DNA of 48,614 nt, from positions 1-48,614 of the forward strand of contig JBPCPM010000105.1 of assembly GCA_050999155.1 (NCBI GenBank), in the 5' to 3' direction. Under the pieces are notes generated by a model that made no database searches, was not told the DNA's origin, and saw nothing but the letters and a program-made list of their open reading frames with translations. The stretch's first letter is position 1. Every line of letters begins with the position of its first letter. Source of the stretch: JBPCPM01 sp050999155. GTDB taxonomy: Bacteria > Actinomycetota > Thermoleophilia > Solirubrobacterales > 70-9. The position numbers and the translations under genes are program-made. This document shows positions 32,289-39,699 of this stretch, piece by piece.

Positions 32289-32909
32289 CTACTCGAACTC
32301 GCGGGTGCGAAAGATGAAGTTGCCGGGCGTGATCTCGTTGCGGAAGGCCTTGCCGACCTGGGCGATCCCGAACGGCGGCTTGCGGCGCGCGAACTGCATC
32401 ACGTTCTTGAAGTTCACGAAGATGCCCTGGGCGGTCTCGGGGCGCAGGTAGACCGTGGAGCCCTCGTCGGCGACGGGACCCATCGTGGTCTGGAACATGA
32501 GGTTGAACTTGCGGGCCTCGGTGAGGTCGCAGGCGCTGTGCTCGCCCGGCGCCTTGGACGGCTTCTGCCCGCAGGCGAGGTCGGGCAGGTGGTCCTCGCG
32601 GACCCGCTGCTTGCAGGTGCGGCAGTCGATCAGCGGATCGGTGAACCCCGCCAGGTGGCCCGAGGCCTCCCAGGTGCGGGGATGCATGAGGATCGCCGCG
32701 TCCAGCGCCACGGTGTCGTCACGCTGCTGGACGTTCGCCCGCCACCACTGGGCCTTGACGTTGGACTTCAGCAGCACCCCGTAGTGCCCGTAGTCATAGG
32801 TCGAGGCGAGGCCGCCGTAGATCTCCGACGACGGGAAGATGAAGCCGCGCCGTTTGCACAGCGCGACGACCTCGTCGAGGGTGACCTGGGAGGGCTGGGT
32901 GTCGCTCAT
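32289..32909 (-). CDS. glyS: glycyl-tRNA synthetase, N-terminal part (interrupted by in-frame TAG)
   Basis: 206 residues of the alpha2-type class II glycyl-tRNA synthetase, which charges tRNA-Gly. Visible are the N-terminal catalytic start (CKRRGFIFPSSEIYGG), a zinc-like insertion with Cys residues (CRTCKQRV, LACGQ, SACDL), RPETAQG and the first half of motif 2 (GKAFRNEITP, then FRTREFE). TAG 32289-32291 follows at codon 207, where homologues have Gln before MEIEFF; CAG to TAG would do this. Combined length would be 451 residues, normal for the family. I choose ATG 32909 because homology starts at MSDTQPS; an upstream open region is not conserved-looking. Confidence 0.9.
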   Translation of the reverse strand: MSDTQPSQVTLDEVVALCKRRGFIFPSSEIYGGLASTYDYGHYGVLLKSNVKAQWWRANVQQRDDTVALDAAILMHPRTWEASGHLAGFTDPLIDCRTCKQRVREDHLPDLACGQKPSKAPGEHSACDLTEARKFNLMFQTTMGPVADEGSTVYLRPETAQGIFVNFKNVMQFARRKPPFGIAQVGKAFRNEITPGNFIFRTREFE

Positions 32910-33084
32910 CGGGTGGAGGGCGCGGTGGTTGGCATCCGAATCACACGTCATGGTGCCGATTGGCCCGGATGGGCGCGCTCCGGGGGTCGTCGGAACTGTG
33001 AACGGATCTAAAGGTTCGCTGGCCGGTCCATCGGTCAAACTACTGGGGTGTAGGGCACGTTCGTCCGATGGAGTACCTCAAGCC

Positions 33085-33201
33085 ATGAATCCGCTCGAGA
33101 CCCCACTTCGCTTCGGCCGCCACCTCGCGGTCTGGTTCGTCTGGCACACCGCCGGCGTGTCGCTTGTGCGCGACCAGCCGCCGCCCACGCTCGACGCCTG
33201 A
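33085..33201 (+). CDS. possible small protein of 38 residues
   Basis: In the 359-bp gap between glyS and the FmdB-like gene, ATG 33085 opens a 38-codon frame with a basic N-terminus and an aromatic stretch (HLAVWFVWHTAGVSL). It might be a membrane-associated peptide. No clear ribosome-binding site or homology is known to me, so it could be a chance frame. The remainder of this gap shows no other gene. Confidence 0.3.
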   Translation: MNPLETPLRFGRHLAVWFVWHTAGVSLVRDQPPPTLDA

Positions 33202-33256
33202 GCGCCCGCCCCACCGTCGCCGGGCACCATTCGGTCCGGTCGCCGACCGCCGCTGG

Positions 33257-33262
33257 CATAAT
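33257..33262 (+). promoter_or_regulatory. -10 hexamer CATAAT, leaderless
   Basis: CATAAT ends 6 nt before GTG 33269 and fixes the start of the FmdB-like gene. Confidence 0.55.
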
Positions 33263-33268
33263 CGGCCC

Positions 33269-33631
33269 GTGCCCATCTACGAGTACCGACGTCCCGACGG
33301 CAGCAGGTTCGAGCTGATCCAGAAGTTCTCGGACGAGGCCCTGACCGAGGACCCCGAGACGGGGGTGCCGGTTCAGCGCGTCCTCAGCGCGCCCGCGATC
33401 CACTTCAAGGGCTCGGGGTTCTACAACACCGACTACAGCTCCAAGCGCCGGGGCACCGAGGGCTCGGACTCCAAGGATCCGTCCTCGGAGAAGTCCGGGT
33501 CATCGGAGAAATCGAGCTCGGAATCGTCGGGATCCGGATCGGGCGGCGACTCCAAATCTTCGGGCAAGGATTCGGGCTCCAAGAGCGGCTCGTCGGGTTC
33601 GACGAGCAAGGCCGGGTCGGCGAGCGATTAG
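33269..33631 (+). CDS. FmdB-like protein without zinc-ribbon cysteines
   Basis: 120 residues. The N-terminus PIYEYRRPDG and the later VPVQRVLSAPAIHFKGSGFY match the FmdB family, small zinc-ribbon proteins of unknown role. The usual CxxC pairs are absent: the first position reads RRPDGSR and the second EDPETG. The ribbon fold may persist without metal. The C-terminal half is a Ser/Lys/Gly-rich disordered tail. GTG 33269 is fixed by the -10 box CATAAT six nt upstream. Confidence 0.85.
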   Translation: MPIYEYRRPDGSRFELIQKFSDEALTEDPETGVPVQRVLSAPAIHFKGSGFYNTDYSSKRRGTEGSDSKDPSSEKSGSSEKSSSESSGSGSGGDSKSSGKDSGSKSGSSGSTSKAGSASD

Positions 33632-33812
33632 CCGCCGCCCGGGCGACGGCCCCGAGTTTCACCGAGGCCCGTGGTCGCCCGACCAGGTCACCTGCCGCTG
33701 GCTCGACGAGTTCTACACCCCGGCTGACGAGGCGGCGAAGCGAGCAGACGACGCGATCCGGGAGCTGCGCGAGAGGGGATCGCCCAGCCATGACGGCACC
33801 GCCGCCCGACTG

Positions 33813-34295
33813 GTGGAGGTGCGCTCGGGACCCGACGGGCTGTCGGTCGAGCTCCAGCCGGCACGTTGGGCGCTGCGACTGGTCGACGACGCCGACGTGC
33901 GGGCCCTGTCGGCGCTGTGTGTCGTGCGCAATCCGGCCGGCCGCTGGCTGGCCGGCCGCCGGGCGGCGTGGGTGTCCTCGTGGGCTGGGCGCTGGGCGCT
34001 GGGCGCGGGCGGCGCGGTGGACGTGGGTGAGAGCCCGACCGCCACGCTCACCCGCGAGCTCCACGAGGAGTGGTCGCTGCAGGCGACCGAACTGACCATC
34101 GAGGCGCTCGTGCGGCGACCCGGGGGCATGGCGTTCCTCGTCGGAACCGCGCTGGTCGCGGCCGACAGCGAGCCCGTCCCCGACGCCGAGCACGACGACT
34201 GGGCGTGGTGGCCGGCGGCCGTCGAGGACTGGCCCGAGGAGGCCGACGAGCCGCTGCGGCTGATGGCGTCGATGCTCTCCGGGGACGATGAATGA
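33813..34295 (+). CDS. NUDIX hydrolase
   Basis: 160 residues from the first canonical start. The Nudix box is complete: GAVDVGESPTATLTRELHEEW fits G-x5-E-x7-REUxEE, shown by GAVDVGE then RELHEE. It hydrolyses a nucleoside diphosphate linked to another group; substrate unknown. The same frame is open and protein-like for 62 codons upstream, back to 33627 (WSPDQVT, RWLDEFYTP, RGSPSHDG), but that part has no ATG, GTG or TTG. The true start may therefore be an ATT at 33627, or a start codon has been lost. Confidence 0.82.
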   Translation: MEVRSGPDGLSVELQPARWALRLVDDADVRALSALCVVRNPAGRWLAGRRAAWVSSWAGRWALGAGGAVDVGESPTATLTRELHEEWSLQATELTIEALVRRPGGMAFLVGTALVAADSEPVPDAEHDDWAWWPAAVEDWPEEADEPLRLMASMLSGDDE

Positions 34296-34325
34296 AACCT
34301 GCCGCCATCGGATACACCGTCCCTG

Positions 34326-34499
34326 ATGACTGACGAGGTCCAAGACCGCCAACACCACGGTGACAGTCCCCCGACGCCGGAGGGGGAGCCCGAGATGGGG
34401 CCCGGGCGTGTCGTGCCGGGCACGCTGATGCTGCTGGTCGGGTTGGGCCTTGTCGGAGGGTTGGTCGTCGTGATCTTGCTCGCGGTCCTGACCGGCTGA
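34326..34499 (+). CDS. small single-helix membrane protein
   Basis: 57 residues. A polar, Pro/Glu-rich N-terminal half (TDEVQDRQHHGD) is followed by one long hydrophobic helix (TLMLLVGLGLVGGLVVVILL) at the C-terminus, so it is probably tail-anchored. It begins 30 nt after the NUDIX stop. It is too short to place in a family. Confidence 0.6.
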   Translation: MTDEVQDRQHHGDSPPTPEGEPEMGPGRVVPGTLMLLVGLGLVGGLVVVILLAVLTG

Positions 34500-34516
34500 G
34501 CCCGCTCGGGCTGCGC

Positions 34517-35833
34517 CTACGGGTCGCCGGCGGGTGAGCGGCCCTTCGATGCCCGCTCGGCCGCCTCGAGCAGCTCGTCGCGGAAATCGGGGTGCGCGAT
34601 CGCTGCGAGCGCCTTGCCGCGCTGGTGGACCGTCTTGCCCTGCAGCTCGGCGGCGCCGTACTCGGTGACGATGACGTCGACCTGGTGGCGCGGCGTGGTG
34701 ATCACCGTGCCGGCCGGGAGCTGCGAATGGATCCGGGACCGGGTTTGGCCGTCGATCTCGACGGTCGAGTGCATGCACAGCAGCGCCCGCTGGTCGAGAG
34801 CGAGCGCGGGGCCCGCGATGAAGTCCTCATGGCCGCCGATCCCGGAGTGCTGGCGGCCGTCGATCGTGTCGGCCATCACCTGGCCGTGGATGTCGACGGC
34901 CAGCGCCCCGTTGATCGTGACCATGTTGCGGTTGGCCGAGATGGCCTCCGGGCTGTTGACGACTTCGACCGGCAGGAACGCGACCTCCTGATTGCCATCC
35001 AGCCAGTTGTAGAGCTCCTGCGAGCCGGCGGCGAAGGTGGTGACGGAGACCCCGTCGAACTGGCCCTTGCGGTTGGTCACCTTGTTGGCCAGGTGCATCT
35101 TCATCAGGCCGTCGGTGAACATCTCCGAGTGGACGCCGAAGTCGCCGACCTCGCCGCCGGCCAGCAGGGCCGCGATCGTCGACGGGATGGCGCCGATGCC
35201 GGTCTGCAACGTCGCTCCTTCGCAGATGTATTCCCGGGCGTACTCGGCGATCTGGCGGTCCGCCTGCCCTGCCTCGGCGCTGGGCAGCGGCAGCGGTGCG
35301 TGGTCGCTCTCGACGAGCAGGTCGATCTGGTCGACGTGCACGGCGTGGCGGTGGTCGGGTGGGACGCCGATCGTGCGTGGGAAGTGGTCCGACACCTCGA
35401 CAACGAGCATCCGCTCGTCGTCGTCGGCAGCCCGTGCGAGCTCGGGGACGATGCCCCCGGCGTGCAGCGACAGCGAGCACCAGCCGTCGTCGTCGGGCGG
35501 GGTGGCCATCGTCGCCATGACACGCGGGTTCTCTCGGCGAAACAGCGGCCCGAACTGGCGGAAGTCGGCCGGGGCGAAGCTGATGTTGGCCTCCTGGTCG
35601 CGCAAGGTCCGCTCCATCGGGCCGTAGAACCCCGACAGGTAGTGGACGCCCGGGTGGCTGAACAGCTCGGGGTTGACGGCCAGCAACGCCCCGTAGACCC
35701 GCAGCTGCACCCAGTCGTCGCGGCCGGCCATCGCCTCCAGCAGCCCGCCGGGCTGGCCGGTGGCCAGCGGCATCCCCATCGAGTCGGTGGTGCTGAAACG
35801 GTCGGCGGCCTGCTCGGGAGAAACACGATCCAC
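34517..35833 (-). CDS. acetyl-CoA hydrolase / CoA-transferase family protein
   Basis: 438 residues of the family that includes 4-hydroxybutyrate CoA-transferase, succinyl-CoA:acetate CoA-transferase and acetyl-CoA hydrolase. Visible features are LQTGIGAIPSTI, the catalytic Glu region FGVHSEMFTDG, and the glycine-rich GIGGHEDF with a following ITTPRHQVDVIVTEYG near the end. Which CoA exchange it performs cannot be told. GTG 35833 has TAGGGT six nt upstream, so it is probably leaderless. Acyl-CoA metabolism is also represented by the oxidase-like gene 3 kb away. Confidence 0.88.
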   Translation of the reverse strand: MDRVSPEQAADRFSTTDSMGMPLATGQPGGLLEAMAGRDDWVQLRVYGALLAVNPELFSHPGVHYLSGFYGPMERTLRDQEANISFAPADFRQFGPLFRRENPRVMATMATPPDDDGWCSLSLHAGGIVPELARAADDDERMLVVEVSDHFPRTIGVPPDHRHAVHVDQIDLLVESDHAPLPLPSAEAGQADRQIAEYAREYICEGATLQTGIGAIPSTIAALLAGGEVGDFGVHSEMFTDGLMKMHLANKVTNRKGQFDGVSVTTFAAGSQELYNWLDGNQEVAFLPVEVVNSPEAISANRNMVTINGALAVDIHGQVMADTIDGRQHSGIGGHEDFIAGPALALDQRALLCMHSTVEIDGQTRSRIHSQLPAGTVITTPRHQVDVIVTEYGAAELQGKTVHQRGKALAAIAHPDFRDELLEAAERASKGRSPAGDP

Positions 35834-35839
35834 CGGCCG

Positions 35840-35845
35840 ACCCTA
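35840..35845 (-). promoter_or_regulatory. -10 hexamer TAGGGT of the CoA-transferase gene, leaderless
   Basis: On the minus strand TAGGGT ends 6 nt before GTG 35833. Confidence 0.6.
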
Positions 35846-35891
35846 ACCGCCCATCCCCGTCCGCAGACGCGGTTCCCCGAGGGCCGGCTGG

Positions 35892-36989
35892 TCAGTTGCG
35901 CAGCAGCCGCTCGGCCTGGGTTCGCCGCTCGTCCTCGGAGATGACGAGGCTCCCTCCGGCGCCGTCGCCCGAGGGGCGCAGAACGCGGGTGTTGTCGTCG
36001 TCGCCGATCACGGCCGCGGCAAACAGCTGAGACAGCGTGAGGGGGCCCATGTCCGTGACGATCGCCTTGGGCGCCGTCCATCCGATCAGCGGCCCGCGGA
36101 CGAAGTTCACGGGCGCGCGCAGGGGGCTGGACAGGCGCCCGCGGATGCCCGCGAGGATCTTCTGCTGACGGCGGGCCCGCGTGCGGTCGTCCTCGTTGCC
36201 CTTGCGGTTGCAGCTGTTTTTGCGGGTGCGGGCCAGGGCCAGGGCCTCTTCGCCACTGAGCGTGTTGGTGCCCGGGCGCAGCCGCAGGGTGAAGCCGCCG
36301 TTGCTCGCCCCGCCGTTGATCCGCGAGACCACGCACTTGGTCGTGACCTTGACCCCGCCCAGGGCGTCGATGAAGTCCTCGAAGCCGGCGAAGTCGATCT
36401 CCACGACGTGGTCGACGTCGATGCCCATGAACCCCTCGACCGTCTGGACCTGCAGAGCCGAACCGCCGAACGCGTAGGCCGCGTTGATCTTCTGGCTGCC
36501 GCGGCCCGGGATCTCGGCCAGCGAATCCCGGGGGATCGACAACTTGCGCCACGTCCCCGCGCCCGCCCGAATCAGCAGCAGCGTGTCGGCGCGGGCCGGT
36601 CCCTCGTTGGCGCCCGGCTCCTTGCTGTCTTCCTTGCGGCGGTCGGTACCCATGACGAGGATCGTCTGGGTGTCGGTGATGAGGTTCGGCGTCCCGTCGA
36701 TCACGTCGCGGGTGTCGCCGTCGAACTGCAGCTGCTGGAGCAGGGAGCTGAAGACGAAGGCGAGGATCGAGATCGCGATCCACGCGCCGGCGCCCAGCAG
36801 CAGCCACTTGACCCACGGTCGCCTGCGGCCGTCGCGCGGCTTGCGGTTGCGCAGGCGGCCGAGCGAGAACCGGCCGGGGCCCGAGCCCGAGCCGCCGTCA
36901 CCGTCCCCGTCGCGGCCCGGCCACAGGCGGCGGCGAGACTTGTAGACGGTGTAGTCGGGGGCGTCGGCGTCGCTGTTTGGTGGGGCCAC
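35892..36989 (-). CDS. LytR-CpsA-Psr (LCP) family wall glycopolymer ligase
   Basis: 365 residues. A basic cytoplasmic N-terminus (about 1-60), one membrane helix (WLLLGAGAWIAISILAFVF) and an extracellular LCP domain. Family landmarks are ILVMGTDRR, ARADTLLLI, SIPRDSLAEIPG, KINAAYAFGG and ARTRKNSCN. LCP enzymes transfer wall teichoic acid, arabinogalactan or capsule from a lipid carrier to peptidoglycan. The GTG start has TATTAA five nt upstream. Its divergent neighbour ROK kinase starts only 18 bp away. Confidence 0.92.
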   Translation of the reverse strand: MAPPNSDADAPDYTVYKSRRRLWPGRDGDGDGGSGSGPGRFSLGRLRNRKPRDGRRRPWVKWLLLGAGAWIAISILAFVFSSLLQQLQFDGDTRDVIDGTPNLITDTQTILVMGTDRRKEDSKEPGANEGPARADTLLLIRAGAGTWRKLSIPRDSLAEIPGRGSQKINAAYAFGGSALQVQTVEGFMGIDVDHVVEIDFAGFEDFIDALGGVKVTTKCVVSRINGGASNGGFTLRLRPGTNTLSGEEALALARTRKNSCNRKGNEDDRTRARRQQKILAGIRGRLSSPLRAPVNFVRGPLIGWTAPKAIVTDMGPLTLSQLFAAAVIGDDDNTRVLRPSGDGAGGSLVISEDERRTQAERLLRN

Positions 36990-36994
36990 GGGCT

Positions 36995-37001
36995 TTAATA
37001 C
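36995..37001. promoter_or_regulatory. overlapping divergent -10 boxes of LCP and ROK genes
   Basis: TTAATA/TAATAC on the plus strand and TATTAA on the minus strand share the same seven bases, 5-7 nt from each start codon. Only 18 bp separate the two start codons, so both genes are presumably leaderless and their -35 regions lie in each other's coding sequence. Confidence 0.55.
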
Positions 37002-37007
37002 TCGCCC

Positions 37008-37994
37008 ATGGCACCGAGCCCTACCTCAGCCCCACGATCGCCGGCCCCCTCGATCGGCGTCGATCTCGGCGGCACGAGCATGCGCGTGGCCGTCGTCGAC
37101 GCCGCGAACGAGGTGCTGTGGCGCGGCCGCCGGTCCTCGCAGAGCCTCGACCAGCAGCAGTTGCTCGATGCGCTGGCCGAGGAGATCTCGCTGGGCATCG
37201 ACGAGCATCCCGAGGTCGCCGCCGTCGGCCTGGGCATCCCCTGCACCATCGACCAGCACCGGGGCCTGGCCATCTCGGCGGTCAACCTCCCGATCCACGA
37301 CCTCCCGATCCGCGACGAGATGGGCGACCGCCTCGGCCTGCCGGTCGTGATCGACAACGACGCCAACGCGGCCGCCTACGGCGAGTTCGTCGCCGGGGCC
37401 GGCCGCGATAGCCGGCACCTCGTGATGGCCACCGTGGGGACGGGCATCGGCGGCGGCGTGGTCGTCGACGGCCGCGTGCAGCGCGGGTCCTACGGCGCCG
37501 GCGGAGAGCTCGGGCACACGGTGATCGAGGTCGACGGCCCTCCGTGCCAGGGGACCTGCCCGAACCGTGGGTGCGTCGAGGTGATGGCGTCGGGAACGGC
37601 GCTCGCCGAGGAGGGGCTGCGGCTCGCCAAGGGCTCGCCCGACTCCGCCCTCGGCCGGCATCTGGCCGACGGGAGAGCGATCACCGGCCGGGTGGTCGTC
37701 GAGGCGGCCGTGGCCGGCGACGAGCCAGCCAAGAGGCTCATGGCCCGGATTGGGCGCAGGCTGGGGACAGCGATGGCCAGCTGGGCCAACATCTTCGATC
37801 CCGACGTGATCGTGCTGGGCGGCGGCGTGGTGGCCGGCGCCGGGGCGTTGCTGATCGACCCGGCCCGCGAGGAGCTGCGAGCCCGCGCCCTGCCGCCGAT
37901 GAACCAGGCCGCGGTCACCGGTTCGTCGCTGGGCGAGGAGGCGGGCACGATCGGCGCCGCCGCCCTGGCCGCCACGGGCATCGCCGCGACCTAG
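37008..37994 (+). CDS. ROK-family sugar kinase (glucokinase-like)
   Basis: 328 residues. It phosphorylates a sugar, probably glucose, with ATP. The phosphate-1 motif is GVDLGGTSMR. The catalytic Asp region is IDNDANAAAYGE, followed by GTGIGGG, GELGH and the ROK zinc motif CQGTCPNRGCVE. There is no N-terminal helix-turn-helix, so it is a kinase rather than a ROK repressor. The start is ATG 37008, with the shared -10 box 6-7 nt upstream. Substrate preference is inferred from the ROK glucokinase subgroup. Confidence 0.9.
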   Translation: MAPSPTSAPRSPAPSIGVDLGGTSMRVAVVDAANEVLWRGRRSSQSLDQQQLLDALAEEISLGIDEHPEVAAVGLGIPCTIDQHRGLAISAVNLPIHDLPIRDEMGDRLGLPVVIDNDANAAAYGEFVAGAGRDSRHLVMATVGTGIGGGVVVDGRVQRGSYGAGGELGHTVIEVDGPPCQGTCPNRGCVEVMASGTALAEEGLRLAKGSPDSALGRHLADGRAITGRVVVEAAVAGDEPAKRLMARIGRRLGTAMASWANIFDPDVIVLGGGVVAGAGALLIDPAREELRARALPPMNQAAVTGSSLGEEAGTIGAAALAATGIAAT

Positions 37995-38115
37995 CGGCCG
38001 AGGCCCCTCGCCTCCTCACCCCCCGCCGAGGGCCACTTCCAGGAGTCGACGGCGCCGAGGGTGCATCAACGCCGAGCCGGCAGCCTTCATCCGCAACGCG
38101 CCAGGCCGCCGCCGG

Positions 38116-38121
38116 TAGCCT
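38116..38121 (+). promoter_or_regulatory. -10 hexamer TAGCCT of rsmI
   Basis: TAGCCT ends 4 nt before an in-frame GTG (38126) and 16 nt before ATG 38138. The second spacing gives a more usual start point. Confidence 0.45.
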
Positions 38122-38137
38122 GGCCGTGCGACCCGCC

Positions 38138-38983
38138 ATGATCCAGACCGTGGCCGGACGCCTGACCGTATGCCCCACCCCGATCGGGAACCTCCGGGAT
38201 CTCTCGCCGCGGGTGCAGCACGCCCTCACCGACGCCGACCTCGTCGCCTGCGAGGACACCCGGCGCACCGGCCGCCTGCTCGACCTGCTCGATCTCCCCA
38301 AGGCACGGTTGGTCAGCTACCACGAGCACAACGAGGACCGGCGCACCGACGAGCTCGTCCGCCAGATGGAGCGAGGGGACCGCGTCGCGCTCGTGTCCGA
38401 CGCGGGCACGCCCACCATCTCGGACCCCGGCTACCGCCTGGTCGCAGTCTGCCGCGCGCGCGGGCTCGACGTCGAGGTGCTGCCGGGCCCGTCGGCCGCG
38501 GTCACGGCGCTCGTCTCCTCCGGACTGCCGGCCCACCGGTGGCGGTTCGAGGGCTACCTGCCCCGGCGCACCGGTGAGCTGGAGCGGATCCTCGCCGCGA
38601 GCGAGACGGTCGTGGCCTTCGAGTCACCCCGGCGCCTGGCGAAGTCCCTCGCCGCGCTGGCCGCGCTTGCCCCCGACCGGCCCGCTGCCGTGTGCCGGGA
38701 GCTGACCAAGCTCCACGAGGAGGTCGCCGTGGGGCCGCTCGGGGAGCTGGCGCGGCGGTTCGGCGGTGAGGTCCAGGGCGAGGTCACCGTCGTCCTCGGC
38801 GCCGCGCCGCAGGAGTCCGGACCCGACCAGGCATCCGGGGCGCTCGCCGTGGACGCCGCGCGGCGGCTGGTCGAGTCGGGCGCCCGACCACGGGCCGCGG
38901 TGAGCGTCGTCGCCACCCTCACGGGAACGCGGGCCAACGACCTCTACCGCGCGCTGACCGGGCGTGAGTCGCGCGAGGGTTGA
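38138..38983 (+). CDS. rsmI: 16S rRNA 2'-O-ribose C1402 methyltransferase
   Basis: 281 residues. It methylates the ribose of C1402 in the P-site of 16S rRNA. The tetrapyrrole-methylase fold is clear: CPTPIGNLRDLSPR at the N-terminus, ACEDTRRT, SYHEHNE, SDAGTPTISDPGY and PGPSAAVTAL, then FEGYLPRR, FESPRR and RELTKLHEE. The C-terminal part continues to a full-length end. ATG 38138 is taken as start; GTG 38126 in the same frame is possible. Confidence 0.93.
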   Translation: MIQTVAGRLTVCPTPIGNLRDLSPRVQHALTDADLVACEDTRRTGRLLDLLDLPKARLVSYHEHNEDRRTDELVRQMERGDRVALVSDAGTPTISDPGYRLVAVCRARGLDVEVLPGPSAAVTALVSSGLPAHRWRFEGYLPRRTGELERILAASETVVAFESPRRLAKSLAALAALAPDRPAAVCRELTKLHEEVAVGPLGELARRFGGEVQGEVTVVLGAAPQESGPDQASGALAVDAARRLVESGARPRAAVSVVATLTGTRANDLYRALTGRESREG

Positions 38984-39001
38984 CACGTCCGCGCGCGCTC
39001 A

Positions 39002-39007
39002 TAGGCT
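39002..39007 (+). promoter_or_regulatory. -10 hexamer TAGGCT of the RDD gene, leaderless
   Basis: TAGGCT ends 6 nt before ATG 39014. Confidence 0.6.
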
Positions 39008-39013
39008 TTCGCC

Positions 39014-39508
39014 ATGGAATCCCAGGGAGGTACCCCAGCAGGCTCGCCGGCCCCGCGCCGCGAGGAAACCGGAGCGCCCGCCGCGCAAGGCGGCGGCACC
39101 CTCGACGCCGGAGCCCGCAGCGGGGCGCCGGGAGACACCGGCGTGCTCGGCCGTCGAGTGGGCGCGATCCTCATCGACGCACTCGTGCTGATCCCGGTGG
39201 TGCTCCTCCTTGCTGCGATCATGGGTCAGGGCGTTGTCTTTCAGGCGCTCGCCGGCATCATCGGCCTCCTGTACTTCGGCCTCATGGAAGCCCGCGACGG
39301 CCAGACGCTTGGCAAGAAGGCGCTCGGCATCCGGGTCGTGTCCGATGACGGGACCCAGCCTCAGGGAACCCCGATCGCCATCCGCACGGTTCTGCGCATC
39401 ATCGACGGGCTCTTCGTCTACCTCGTCGGGTTCCTCGTCGCGCTGTTCTCAGACAAGAACCAGCGCCTCGGGGACATGGCCGGCGGCACGCTGGTCGTCC
39501 GCGACTGA
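39014..39508 (+). CDS. RDD family membrane protein
   Basis: 164 residues: a disordered Gly/Ala/Pro-rich N-terminus of about 45 residues, then the RDD domain with LGRRVGAILIDALVL, YFGLMEARDGQTLGKKALGIRVV shown by DGQTLGKKALG, and RTVLRIIDGLF. Three helices are expected. The family has been proposed to act in ion transport, but most members are uncharacterised. It begins at ATG 39014 with TAGGCT six nt upstream. Confidence 0.9.
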   Translation: MESQGGTPAGSPAPRREETGAPAAQGGGTLDAGARSGAPGDTGVLGRRVGAILIDALVLIPVVLLLAAIMGQGVVFQALAGIIGLLYFGLMEARDGQTLGKKALGIRVVSDDGTQPQGTPIAIRTVLRIIDGLFVYLVGFLVALFSDKNQRLGDMAGGTLVVRD

Positions 39509-39560
39509 TCGCCAGGCAGCGCGCGGTTCGCCGCTTCACCGGGTCCGGGGCCCGGGCTCA

Positions 39561-39656
39561 CTCGGCGAACCGCCTCCGACGAAGGCGCAGATCGCCGCCC
39601 GTGCCGCCTCCGCGGTGCGGCCCTTCCTCCAGCTGGCGGCGCCCGATCCCGGCTGA
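39561..39656 (+). pseudogene. possible remnant of a TetR-family gene (C-terminal end)
   Basis: In the 191-bp gap before metG, a frame ending at TGA 39656 reads PPPTKAQIAARAASAVRPFL. This resembles the C-terminal helix often seen in actinobacterial TetR proteins (SEAEIAARV...AVxxFLxAY). No upstream TetR domain remains, only about 30 codons. Weak evidence; it may be coincidence. Confidence 0.2.
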
Positions 39657-39684
39657 GGGCGGCCGTCGGGCAAGGGCCGCTTAG

Positions 39685-39690
39685 TAGCCT
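39685..39690 (+). promoter_or_regulatory. -10 hexamer TAGCCT of the metG operon, leaderless
   Basis: TAGCCT ends 9 nt before GTG 39700, the first gene of a six-gene operon. Confidence 0.55.
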
Positions 39691-39699
39691 CGGGCGCTC

